NCBI GenBank assembly: GCA_947496535.1
Contig: CANMDE010000003.1
Span: forward strand, 124,001-188,000
DNA from: an uncultured Paracoccaceae bacterium
GTDB lineage: Bacteria > Pseudomonadota > Alphaproteobacteria > Rhodobacterales > Rhodobacteraceae
Length of the DNA stretch: 64,000 nt
Direction of reading: 5' to 3'
The position numbers were made by a program, and so were the translations under genes. Under the pieces are notes generated by a model. That model worked only from the letters and a program-made list of their open reading frames with translations, was not told the origin of the DNA and did not search any database. Position 1 is the stretch's first letter, and each line of letters opens with the position of its first letter. Below are positions 1 to 6,870 of the stretch, one piece after another.

Positions 1-247
1 CGGCATATAGATCAACATTACGCAGCGCGTCGGCGTCTTCCTTTGTCACCACGCCGTCAAGTCGGGCGGTAAATCCATTTTTGGCCTGACCGGTCAGAAC
101 GACCTGCGCAAAGGTCCGACCGTCCTGGGTGTAAAGCGGTGTGTAATCGGCAATTGCAGCCGGGTCCGCGCAAAAGGACTTCAGTCGCAATTCACCCTTC
201 ACGCCGAAGGCGCCGCCCACACGACCAACAATAACACGATCCGTCAT
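1..247 (-). CDS. rimM: 16S rRNA processing protein RimM (partial, N-terminal part)
   Basis: Only the first 82 codons are in the window; the gene runs off the left edge. RimM is a 30S assembly factor that works with ribosomal protein S19. The start of the protein carries the family signature GRVGGAFGVKGEL followed by a beta-barrel-type N-domain. The ATG at 247 overlaps the stop of the small upstream gene as ATGA, and it is the last visible gene of the ffh-rpsP operon. rpsP-rimM adjacency is the standard bacterial arrangement, which supports the call. Confidence 0.93.
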   Translation of the reverse strand, partial: MTDRVIVGRVGGAFGVKGELRLKSFCADPAAIADYTPLYTQDGRTFAQVVLTGQAKNGFTARLDGVVTKEDADALRNVDLYA

Positions 248-387
248 TGATCCACTCCGATACAATAAGCATCGCGCCACTCACCGCCGTCAGAGGTACA
301 GGCTGTCTGCGCATTGCTACGTTCGTACAGCATGCCTGCCACAAAGGCGAACATCGTGAAGATGATCAGGCGCAAAAGGCGAAACAT
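244..387 (-). CDS. 47-aa putative membrane peptide between rpsP and rimM
   Basis: A complete 47-codon reading frame with ATG at 387 and TGA overlapping the rimM ATG (ATGA). The N-terminus MFRLLRLIIFTMFAFVAGML is a single hydrophobic segment, ending near residue 20, followed by a short tail with two cysteines (residues about 31 and 42) and a GGEWRDAYC stretch. It looks like an exported or membrane-anchored peptide. Its tight coupling to rimM suggests it is a real, co-translated gene. No function is recognised. Confidence 0.7.
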   Translation of the reverse strand: MFRLLRLIIFTMFAFVAGMLYERSNAQTACTSDGGEWRDAYCIGVDQ

Positions 388-412
388 GAAGCCTCATAAA
401 AAACGGTGTCGG

Positions 413-434
413 GCTGCCCCTTGTAAGGGGCAGC
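413..434 (-). terminator. GC-rich hairpin downstream of rpsP (possible attenuator)
   Basis: Inverted repeat GCTGCCCCTT / AAGGGGCAGC with a 2-nt loop, 11 bp after the rpsP stop. On the minus strand a T6 run follows, but about 9 nt after the stem, so it is not a canonical intrinsic terminator. It may lower read-through from rpsP into the small gene and rimM or stabilise the rpsP mRNA end. Confidence 0.45.
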
Positions 435-444
435 GCCAATTGTC

Positions 445-861
445 TTACTCTTCAGCCGCAGCTTCTTCGGCTGGCGCTTCTTCAGCTGGGGCTTCGGCTG
501 GGGCCTTGGCAGCTTCTTCAGCAGCTTTCGCCTTTTCAGCTTTCTCTTCGACGCGGGCCTGCGCGGCCTTGCCGGGTGTGCCTTTCTTGGGGTTGCTGCG
601 GTCTTTCTTTGGCAGCTCGCCAGCAGCTTCCAGCATGCGGGAAACACGGTCAGTTGGCTGTGCGCCTTCGCCCAGCCAGTACTTGACGCGCTCCATGTTC
701 ATCTTCACGCGCTCTTCGCTGTCTTTTGGCAGCATTGGGTTATATGTGCCCAGCTTTTCGATGAAACGGCCGTCACGTGGCATGCGGCTGTCGGCAGCCA
801 CAATCGCGTAAAATGGACGTTTCTTTGAGCCGCCACGGGCCAGTCTGATTTTCATAGCCAT
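445..861 (-). CDS. rpsP: 30S ribosomal protein S16, with a C-terminal Ala/Glu/Pro tail
   Basis: S16 of the small ribosomal subunit. The core (residues 1-85: [45 protein letters not shown]) matches the family. The usual length is about 80-90 residues; here a 50-residue extension follows, first basic ([14 protein letters not shown]) then an Ala/Glu/Pro-rich tail built on [12 protein letters not shown] units. Start ATG at 861 has AGGAGA 8 nt upstream; a second in-frame ATG lies two codons later. Downstream of chorismate mutase in the same operon; the 45-bp gap contains a dispersed repeat. Confidence 0.95.
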   Translation of the reverse strand: MAMKIRLARGGSKKRPFYAIVAADSRMPRDGRFIEKLGTYNPMLPKDSEERVKMNMERVKYWLGEGAQPTDRVSRMLEAAGELPKKDRSNPKKGTPGKAAQARVEEKAEKAKAAEEAAKAPAEAPAEEAPAEEAAAEE

Positions 862-890
862 CTGATTTTCTCCTAATGATGGTTGCGAGA

Positions 891-910
891 GTGGGTTTCA
901 CCCACCCTAC
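891..910. repeat. Dispersed palindromic repeat, copy 1
   Basis: GTGGGTTTCACCCACCCTAC: internally palindromic (GTGGGT-TTC-ACCCAC) with a CCTAC tail. Exactly the same 20-mer occurs at 14574-14593 and, inverted, at 14607-14626. This copy sits between chorismate mutase and rpsP, and its inverted end provides the TAG stop of the chorismate mutase gene (907-909). Confidence 0.8.
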
Positions 911-1203
911 GTTTGGTGTTGTTTGTGGTGTTGGATGACTTCCTGAATGATGAAGTTCAGGAATTTCTTGGCAAATTCCGGGTCAAGATCAGCCCGGTTT
1001 GCAAGATCGGTAAGCCGCGCGATCTGGGCTTCTTCGCGCGCGGGGTCGGACGGGGGCAGGTCGTGTTCGGCCTTCAAGGCACCCACAGCCTGCGTATGCT
1101 TGAACCGCTCGCCCAATGTATAAACGAGGATGGCATCAAGCCGGTCGATGCTTTCGCGATGACCTTTGAGGATATCTGCGGCACGGGTCACGACGTCGGT
1201 CAT
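907..1203 (-). CDS. Chorismate mutase (AroQ class)
   Basis: A 98-residue all-helical protein of the AroQ chorismate mutase family, which converts chorismate to prephenate for Phe/Tyr synthesis in the cytosol. Visible features are the RESIDRLDAILVYTLGERF helix with the conserved Arg/Asp pattern, a KAEHDLPPSDPAREEAQIARL segment, and a final helix FLNFIIQEVIQHHKQHQ. The length is normal for a stand-alone mutase. ATG at 1203 overlaps the TGA of the preceding acetyltransferase. The stop codon lies inside a dispersed repeat, so the native C-terminus may have been changed by repeat insertion. Confidence 0.88.
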   Translation of the reverse strand: MTDVVTRAADILKGHRESIDRLDAILVYTLGERFKHTQAVGALKAEHDLPPSDPAREEAQIARLTDLANRADLDPEFAKKFLNFIIQEVIQHHKQHQT

Positions 1204-1760
1204 GTGGCGCTCCCTTCTTTTGTGTAATGGTAAACAGCAACATGCGTACCCATCGGATGGGTGTCTGTCTTATGTCCGCCCAGCTTTTCGGCGACACGGA
1301 CAGAGGCGTCATTGCCGTCAGCGATGTAGCTTGCAAAGGCATCGCCATAAATCTGACGGCACATCGGCAGCAGCGCGCGCGCCGCTTCAGTCGCGTATCC
1401 ATGGCCTTCGGCTTCTTCAGTCAAAAGCCAGCCCAATTCGGGTTGGGGATCACCATATTCATGACCCAACAGCACAAGACCCAGCACAGCCCCGGTTTTG
1501 TCACAGACCGTAAATGCTCCATGCCCGCGGAGCACCCATCCAGCGATAAGTTGATTGAAGTCCAGCCACGCATCTTCCTGCGACATCGGCCCGCCAATAT
1601 GAACGGCGCGATCAGTGGTAAAGATGGGTTCCAACACTTTCCAGTCCGACATCCGAGGCAGCCGAAGTATCAGGCGTTCGGTTTCGATGTCCGGCACCAC
1701 AGCCTGCAACGCGGTAATTTGCGCAGAGGCATTTGAGGAGGTCTGTGTCCAGGGTTTCAT
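1200..1760 (-). CDS. GNAT family N-acetyltransferase (tandem copy 5 of 5)
   Basis: A 186-aa RimJ/RimL-type GNAT. It opens with a 20-residue leader, then the family N-motif IETERLILRLP, and has the acetyl-CoA-binding motif A as EGHGYATEA around residue 118, followed by the N-x-SVRVAEKLG motif. Members acetylate amines on proteins, antibiotics or small molecules; the substrate cannot be read from sequence. Start ATG 1760 is chosen because it makes an ATGA overlap with the upstream copy; a longer in-frame reading would run far into that gene. Last acetyltransferase before chorismate mutase. Confidence 0.85.
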   Translation of the reverse strand: MKPWTQTSSNASAQITALQAVVPDIETERLILRLPRMSDWKVLEPIFTTDRAVHIGGPMSQEDAWLDFNQLIAGWVLRGHGAFTVCDKTGAVLGLVLLGHEYGDPQPELGWLLTEEAEGHGYATEAARALLPMCRQIYGDAFASYIADGNDASVRVAEKLGGHKTDTHPMGTHVAVYHYTKEGSAT

Positions 1761-2269
1761 GCCACATCCTCCGGGCCGTGATGTCGCCAGATATTGAGTG
1801 TGCCGTATTCGGGGTGATGATGCGTGCCGTCCAGCGTGCATCCCATCCGCTTGGCGAGCGTGACCGAACGCGTATTCACGGGGTCCACGAGGCTCGCAAC
1901 CGTGGGCCAACCCAACGTCTCATAGGCATAACGACGCGAAGCGACAGCCGCCTCATACGCTACTCCGCGCCCTTCTGCATGATCGAAGACTGACCATGCG
2001 ATTTCCGGTTCGGGCCAGTCTTCCGGCAGGTAGAGCCCGACGATCCCCAGCGGTTCGTCCGTTACACGGTCCGCCACCATCCAACGACCAAAGCCGCGCA
2101 GATGCCAATGGCCGAGGATAGCAGAAAGCTGTGCGAAGGAATCCGCCCGTGTGAAAGGGCCGCCTACTGTCCTCGAGCGTTTGGACGCCCGGAACTCTGC
2201 GTAGGCGTCAAAATCGTCCCAGTTGGGCGCGCGCAGGGTCAGTTTTTCGGTGTGCAATATCGGGATCAT
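1757..2269 (-). CDS. GNAT family N-acetyltransferase (tandem copy 4 of 5)
   Basis: A 170-aa RimJ/RimL-like GNAT. The N-motif is LHTEKLTLRAP and motif A is EGRGVAYEA, followed by NTRSVTLAKRMGC, the usual C-terminal helix pattern. It shares the overall plan with its four neighbours, but the substrate-side residues differ, so it is a diverged paralogue and not a recent duplicate. Its ends overlap both neighbouring genes by 4 bp (ATGA), which implies translational coupling. Substrate unknown. Confidence 0.85.
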   Translation of the reverse strand: MIPILHTEKLTLRAPNWDDFDAYAEFRASKRSRTVGGPFTRADSFAQLSAILGHWHLRGFGRWMVADRVTDEPLGIVGLYLPEDWPEPEIAWSVFDHAEGRGVAYEAAVASRRYAYETLGWPTVASLVDPVNTRSVTLAKRMGCTLDGTHHHPEYGTLNIWRHHGPEDVA

Positions 2270-2784
2270 TTGCTGCCCCCCGGATGCGGGTGGCGGTAGA
2301 CCAGCGTATCTGCGGTTGGTCCAACCGCGTCTCTATCCAGCACAGCCCCCAGCTTTTCGGCCAGACGAACCGAACGGTCATTGCCGGGCCAGATGTAGCT
2401 CACGGCAGTTTCCCATCCTAGCACGTCGAATGCATGGGTGAGGGTTGCACGCGCAGCTTCTGCAGCGATGCCCTTGCCTTCAGTCTCGGCGGATAACATC
2501 ATCCAGCCGATTTCATTCTCCGGCCAATGCGGCGGGGTCCATGGGCCGACGAGCCCGACGATCTTGTCATCATCGCGCATGGTCACGGCCCACATGCCGA
2601 CCCCATAAATCTCCCAATGACCAAGCTCTGCGGCAAATGTTTTCCAGCTTGCGCCCAGATCACCGGCGCTCCCAAGATATTGGGCGCGTTCGGACATCAT
2701 GAAGTCACGGTAAACCGGCCAGTCATCTGGTCGGGCAGGGCGCAGGATCAGGCGGTCGGTTTGCAATCTGGCGCCGCTGCTCAT
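2266..2784 (-). CDS. GNAT family N-acetyltransferase (tandem copy 3 of 5)
   Basis: A 172-aa GNAT with N-motif LQTDRLILRPA, motif A EGKGIAAEA and the downstream NDRSVRLAEKLGA helix. Of the five copies it has the most canonical Q/R-x-x-G-x-G/A-type acetyl-CoA loop. It overlaps the flanking copies by ATGA at both ends. The C-terminus YRHPHPGGSK resembles the FRHPGASS end of the next copy, which supports common descent by tandem duplication. Substrate unknown. Confidence 0.85.
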   Translation of the reverse strand: MSSGARLQTDRLILRPARPDDWPVYRDFMMSERAQYLGSAGDLGASWKTFAAELGHWEIYGVGMWAVTMRDDDKIVGLVGPWTPPHWPENEIGWMMLSAETEGKGIAAEAARATLTHAFDVLGWETAVSYIWPGNDRSVRLAEKLGAVLDRDAVGPTADTLVYRHPHPGGSK

Positions 2785-3290
2785 GACGAGGCCCCCGGAT
2801 GCCGGAAGACAATAACAGTCGCTCCGTCATCATCATTTCGTTCGCTTTCAGCAACGCAGCCCAGCTTTGTCGCCAATGTGACCGAGCGCTGATTTTCTGG
2901 TGCGATCAAAGACATCAATGGGGCAAGCCCAAGTATGCGGTAGGCATAGTCGCGCGCGGCCAGCACCGCCTCTTTCGCGAAGCCGCGCCCCTCGAAATCC
3001 GCATAGACCATCCATGCCAGTTCCGGTTCATCAAAATCAATCGGATGACGCAGTGCCACACGACCTACCGGGGTACCTGTTTTTGTCTCGGTTACAAAAA
3101 ACGCGCCATATCCGCGGGCAATCCATTGCCCCAAACCCTGCATGCAACTGTCCCAGCTTTCGCGAGGATCATCTGTTGGTCCACCAAAGAAACGGGATCG
3201 ATCTGTCGTACAAAATGCGCGGAACGCATCATGATGCGCCATATCGAAGGGGCCAAGCGTCAGCCGATCAGTGGTCAGTGTGGGTATCAT
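2781..3290 (-). CDS. GNAT family N-acetyltransferase (tandem copy 2 of 5)
   Basis: A 169-aa GNAT with N-motif LTTDRLTLGPF, a FGGPTDDPRESWD segment that aligns with the GGP loops of its neighbours, motif A EGRGFAKEA and NQRSVTLATKLGC. It ends with VIVFRHPGASS. ATGA overlaps at both ends place it in the same translational unit. Substrate unknown; cytosolic by lack of a signal peptide. Confidence 0.85.
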   Translation of the reverse strand: MIPTLTTDRLTLGPFDMAHHDAFRAFCTTDRSRFFGGPTDDPRESWDSCMQGLGQWIARGYGAFFVTETKTGTPVGRVALRHPIDFDEPELAWMVYADFEGRGFAKEAVLAARDYAYRILGLAPLMSLIAPENQRSVTLATKLGCVAESERNDDDGATVIVFRHPGASS

Positions 3291-3835
3291 GCGATGGCCT
3301 CTGCCGCCTGGGCCATTGCGCTTGGGTTATCGTGGGCCAGATGGCGGAAGATAATGACAGTGTCGCCCTCGATTACCTCGCGGCGTTCCTCGACCGCGCC
3401 CAATCGGGTTGCTAAGGCCAGTGAGCGGGTATTTGACGGTGCAATTATCGAAATAAGTTGCCCCAAATCCATTGCCCTTCCAGCCCATTCGCGCACCGCG
3501 CAAGCTGCCTCAAAGGCGAAAGACCGTCCTTCAAACCCGTCAAACATATGCCAGGCGAGTTCTGGTTGTGGCCAATCCACGTGGTTCAGGATACCCACGC
3601 GCCCGGTGGCGATACCTGTTTCCTTTTCCGTAACGGTAAAGAAGCCATAACCATGCCAGTTCCAATGACCGATCCCGGCGATGAAGCCACGCCACGCATT
3701 TCCTTCGGTCTCAACCCCGCCCAGATGCGCCATCCGTTCCGACCGCGTCACCCATGCCGTGAACGGCGCGAGATCGCGTTTTTCCGGACCGCGCAGGATC
3801 AGGCGGGCTGTGGTGAGGGTTGGAGCGGGAGTCAT
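3287..3835 (-). CDS. GNAT family N-acetyltransferase (tandem copy 1 of 5)
   Basis: A 182-aa GNAT, first of the five to be transcribed after ffh. The N-motif is LTTARLILRGP. Motif A reads EGRSFAFEA, with Ser where the other copies have Gly, so acetyl-CoA binding may be altered. The C-terminus has an extra tail of about 15 residues (ending AMAQAAEAIA). Start ATG 3835 is preferred over a longer in-frame opening at 3946, which would run into the end of ffh and through a non-coding repeat-like stretch. No strong ribosome-binding site is seen. Confidence 0.83.
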   Translation of the reverse strand: MTPAPTLTTARLILRGPEKRDLAPFTAWVTRSERMAHLGGVETEGNAWRGFIAGIGHWNWHGYGFFTVTEKETGIATGRVGILNHVDWPQPELAWHMFDGFEGRSFAFEAACAVREWAGRAMDLGQLISIIAPSNTRSLALATRLGAVEERREVIEGDTVIIFRHLAHDNPSAMAQAAEAIA

Positions 3836-3887
3836 ACGGAAACTACACGCCAAAAGTTCGGCGTTGCTTGCGGGGCTACCCGTGGGA

Positions 3888-3920
3888 GCCTCCGGCGGGA
3901 GTTTTCTGGCCAAGATGAAG
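3888..3920. repeat. Roseobacter-type intergenic motif (GCCTCCGGCGGGAG...AAGATGAAG)
   Basis: The 94-bp gap between ffh and the first acetyltransferase contains GCCTCCGGCGGGAGTTTT, then a short spacer and GGCCAAGATGAAG. From memory, a motif of this kind recurs in intergenic regions of many Rhodobacterales genomes; that recurrence cannot be verified here. A short CTCC/GGAG hairpin followed by TTTT is readable on the plus strand, which is opposite to the flanking genes. Confidence 0.4.
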
Positions 3921-3929
3921 TCATGGGAG

Positions 3930-5417
3930 CTACTTCTTCTTCCCAAACCCGGACAGGCCGGGGGGCAGCTGGGCCCCGCCGCCCAACCCGGGCATACCGG
4001 CGGGCATTTTGCTTTGCAGAGCTTTGGCGGCTTCTTCCATGGCGGCCGGATCGTTCATATCGGGCATCCCGCCACCTTTGCCGAACATGCCCTTCATGGC
4101 TTGTTTGAGCATTCCACCTTTGCCCATTTTTTTCATCATGCCAGCCATCTGTTTGTGCTGTTTGACAAGGCGGTTAAGTTCGGACACTTCCAGACCGGCC
4201 CCTTTGGCGATCCGTTTTTTGCGCGACGCGGCGAGCAGATCCGGGTTGGCACGCTCTTTCTTGGTCATCGAGTTGATTAGTGCGATCTGGCGTTTGAGGA
4301 TACCGTCGTCAAACCCTGCCGCATCCATCTGTTTTTGCATTTTGCCCATGCCGGGCATCATGCCCATCATCCCTTCCATGCCACCCATCTTCATCATCTG
4401 CTCGAGCTGCATTTTCAGATCGTTCATGTTGAACCGGCCCTTCTGGAACCGCTTCATCATGCGTTCGGCCTGTTCGGCCTCGATTGTTTCCTGCGCCTTT
4501 TCGACAAGGGCCACGATATCGCCCATGCCGAGGATACGGCCAGCAATCCGCTCGGGCTCGAACGTTTCAATCGCGTTCATCTTTTCGCCAAGACCCACGA
4601 AACGGATCGGCTTGCCCGTAATCGCCCGCATCGATAGTGCCGCACCGCCGCGCCCGTCGCCATCCATTCGGGTCAGGACCACGCCGGTTACACCAATCTT
4701 GTCATCGAATTCCTGCGCGACATTGACCGCGTCCTGACCGGTCAGACCGTCTACCACCAAAAGCGTTTCGCGCGGGTTGGCCACATCACGGACTTCGGCC
4801 GCTTGAGCGATCAGTTCCTGATCGATGTGCAACCGGCCTGCAGTGTCGAGCATGTAGACGTCATAACCACCCAAAGACGCCTGCGTCTTCGCCCGCTTTG
4901 CGATTTGTACCGGCGTTTCACCGGGAACAATCGGCAATGTGTCCACACCAATCTGACCACCCAGAATGGCCAACTGTTCCATCGCGGCGGGCCGGTTGGT
5001 GTCGAGCGAGGCCATCAGCACCCGCTTGCCTTCGCGATCTTTCAGGCGCTTGGCGAGCTTCGCGGTTGTGGTGGTCTTACCAGAACCCTGCAAGCCCACC
5101 ATCAGGATCGGCGCAGGGGGATTATCAATCTTCAGTGCACCGGGATCTTCATCGCCAGTCAGCACATGTTGCAATTCATCATGTACGATCTTGACGACCT
5201 GCTGGCCCGGCGTGATCGATTTTGTGACAGCCTGACCGGTCGCTTTCTCCTGCACAGCCTTCACGAAATCGCGGGCCACTGGCAGGGAAACGTCGGCTTC
5301 CAAAAGCGCCACGCGAACCTCACGCAGGGCAGTTTTGACGTCATCCTCGGACAGCGCACCTTGCTTGGTCAGCTTGTCGAAAACACCGGACAGGCGTTCG
5401 GATAGATTTTCAAACAT
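3930..5417 (-). CDS. ffh: Signal recognition particle protein Ffh (SRP54)
   Basis: The GTPase that binds 4.5S RNA and signal sequences to target membrane proteins co-translationally. The order is N-domain (1-85), G-domain with P-loop GLQGSGKTTTTAKL (108-121), DTAGR and TRMDGDGRGGA, then a methionine-rich M-domain with GGMEGMMGMMPGMGKMQ. The C-terminus is a Gly/Pro/Met-rich tail ending GFGKKK. At 495 aa it is a little longer than E. coli Ffh (453), because of that tail. First gene of the operon; a TATATA element lies about 35 bp upstream of its start. Confidence 0.97.
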   Translation of the reverse strand: MFENLSERLSGVFDKLTKQGALSEDDVKTALREVRVALLEADVSLPVARDFVKAVQEKATGQAVTKSITPGQQVVKIVHDELQHVLTGDEDPGALKIDNPPAPILMVGLQGSGKTTTTAKLAKRLKDREGKRVLMASLDTNRPAAMEQLAILGGQIGVDTLPIVPGETPVQIAKRAKTQASLGGYDVYMLDTAGRLHIDQELIAQAAEVRDVANPRETLLVVDGLTGQDAVNVAQEFDDKIGVTGVVLTRMDGDGRGGAALSMRAITGKPIRFVGLGEKMNAIETFEPERIAGRILGMGDIVALVEKAQETIEAEQAERMMKRFQKGRFNMNDLKMQLEQMMKMGGMEGMMGMMPGMGKMQKQMDAAGFDDGILKRQIALINSMTKKERANPDLLAASRKKRIAKGAGLEVSELNRLVKQHKQMAGMMKKMGKGGMLKQAMKGMFGKGGGMPDMNDPAAMEEAAKALQSKMPAGMPGLGGGAQLPPGLSGFGKKK

Positions 5418-5865
5418 CGGCCATGGCCCTCACGTCGTTTCGGTTGCACGACGTATATAGGAACGCCATGCGAAAAGCAGTAGCGCCCCCGTGGGCGCAA
5501 CGCGCTGACGGAGGGCGATCCCCTGAACATTGGGGACCGGAAAGCTGATGCGATCCGGGTATAGTGGGCGTTTACGCCTGTGGGGGATGCGAGTCAATAT
5601 GCTGGGCGATCCGACCATTATTGTATCCGGTGCAATATTCTTCGGTTGTTGGATGTGTTCCCGCATTGGTTAGCGGCTGATTCAAACAAAATGACCCACC
5701 TCGGACAAGCAGTTGCCCGTTGGCTTTTAGCGCAACAAATGCACCAGATCGCATAAACGGAAAATATTTCCGTTTTTCTTTATATTGCGCTAATAGCTGT
5801 TCCAAAGGCCGCATTCGGGCTTCCAGGCTAAAATGAGAGAGAAACACCATGGACGCAGCCGCAAA
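5418..5865. other. 448-bp intergenic region between ffh and the ketopantoate-reductase-like gene
   Basis: Divergent promoter region. It holds the likely ffh promoter (TATATA at about 5453-5458 on the minus side) and the TetR-type palindrome at 5755-5775 with a TATATT just after it (5781-5786). A minus-strand ORF of 80 codons at 5572-5814 crosses the palindrome and has no recognisable domain, so it is not called as a gene. Confidence 0.6.
5755..5775. promoter_or_regulatory. 21-bp palindrome, predicted TetR operator (site 1)
   Basis: AAACGGAAA-N3-TTTCCGTTT, a perfect 9-bp inverted repeat with spacer ATA. The same element with one arm mismatch occurs at 10147-10167. The two sites bracket exactly the module that contains one TetR regulator, so autoregulation plus control of the facing operon is the simplest reading. 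It lies about 90 bp upstream of the ATG at 5866, next to a TATATT that could be a -10 box. Confidence 0.7.
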
Positions 5866-6870
5866 ATGACGAAGATTGTCATCTTTGGTGCCGGTGCTAT
5901 CGGGTGTTATGTCGGCGGCCATTGGGCAGCGGCTACCATGGGCACCGAAACGTCGATCACATTGATTGGCCGCGGGCGTACATTCGACGGGTTTCGGAAC
6001 GAAAAGCTGCGTTTGAGTGGAGGCAGAACGGTAGAGGTCAAGCCAGGTCTGGTGAATCTTTCAACACAGGCATCGGATTTTTCCTCTGCGGACATGATCA
6101 TTCTGGCGATGAAATCTACGGCTCTTCCTGATGCCATCGCCGAGCTTGAAAGACATGCGGCGCCCGAAACGCCCATTGTGAGTCTGCTCAATGGGATCGA
6201 GCCTGCGCGGCGGTTGAAAGCAGTTTTCCCGGAACGTCAAATCATTGCGGGTATGGTCCCGTTCAACGTGGTTTGGCAAAGCAAGGCCCATCTACACCGC
6301 TCAAGCGCTGGATCCCTTGCGCTTGAACAAACCGTGGCCACGCAAGCACTTGCTGACAAGTTTGAAGCATCAGGGGTGCCCATAACACTTCACGACGACC
6401 TCGCGCCGGTACAGCATGGCAAGCTTCTGCTAAATTTGGCGAACCCGATCAACGCGCTCAGCGGAATATCCCTGCACAAGATGCTGTCGCAGCGCGCCTA
6501 CAGGGAGATTTACTCAGCCGTATTGACCGAAGCGTTGCAGGTCTATGACGCTGCTGGGATCACGTGGCAAAAGGTTGGCCCGATTTCACCCAAGCTTGGC
6601 CAGCGCCTGCTGCGCCTTCCTGATTGGCTATTCAACGCGACACTGTTGAAGCTTCAGAAAATTGACCGGGACTCGATGACATCAATGGCCAGTGATGTCG
6701 CGGCCTGCCGCGAGACGGAAATCGATATGCTTAACGGAGAGATTGTGCGTATGGCGCGGGAAGCAGGCATCGGTACGCCGCTCAATGCCCGCCTGGTCGA
6801 CATGATCCATGCTTTGGACGGTCCGGTCACCATGTCAGCCAGGGAATTGCGCCAAAGGATCGGCCTGTGA
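5866..6870 (+). CDS. 2-dehydropantoate 2-reductase-like protein (PanE/ApbA family)
   Basis: A 334-aa NADPH-dependent reductase of the ketopantoate reductase family. The Rossmann motif VIFGAGAIGCYVGG is at residues 4-17, then LLNGIEP, and the catalytic-Lys helix GKLLLNLANPINALSG; the C-domain has TEIDMLNGEIVRMAREAGIGTP, typical of the family. Start ATG 5866 begins MTKIVIFGAG. It is preceded by a six-codon micro-ORF (5849-5869) that has its own ribosome-binding site and overlaps this start as ATGA. Because it is coupled to a TetR gene and faces a transporter, it may act on a keto-acid other than ketopantoate. Confidence 0.82.
   Translation: MTKIVIFGAGAIGCYVGGHWAAATMGTETSITLIGRGRTFDGFRNEKLRLSGGRTVEVKPGLVNLSTQASDFSSADMIILAMKSTALPDAIAELERHAAPETPIVSLLNGIEPARRLKAVFPERQIIAGMVPFNVVWQSKAHLHRSSAGSLALEQTVATQALADKFEASGVPITLHDDLAPVQHGKLLLNLANPINALSGISLHKMLSQRAYREIYSAVLTEALQVYDAAGITWQKVGPISPKLGQRLLRLPDWLFNATLLKLQKIDRDSMTSMASDVAACRETEIDMLNGEIVRMAREAGIGTPLNARLVDMIHALDGPVTMSARELRQRIGL

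Noticed and set aside
2799..3650. Plus-strand open frame of 283 codons opposite the acetyltransferases
   Set aside because: Antisense shadow of two GNAT genes; the translation is rich in Arg/Cys/Ser with no domain, while the minus strand gives complete GNAT motifs.
4330..4420. Tandem-like CAT/ATG-rich repeats on the plus strand
   Set aside because: This is the codon pattern of the methionine-rich SRP54 M-domain, not a DNA repeat.
4009..4737. Plus-strand open frame of 242 codons opposite ffh, rich in Met/Pro/Ile
   Set aside because: Antisense of the Ffh M- and G-domains; the composition mirrors the methionine-rich repeats of Ffh.
5572..5814. Minus-strand ORF of 80 codons (starting MRPLEQLLAQYKEKRKYF) upstream of the ketopantoate-reductase-like gene
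   Set aside because: It crosses the perfect 21-bp palindrome, whose sequence dictates the KEKRKYFPF part, has no ribosome-binding site and no recognisable domain. Better explained as regulatory DNA.
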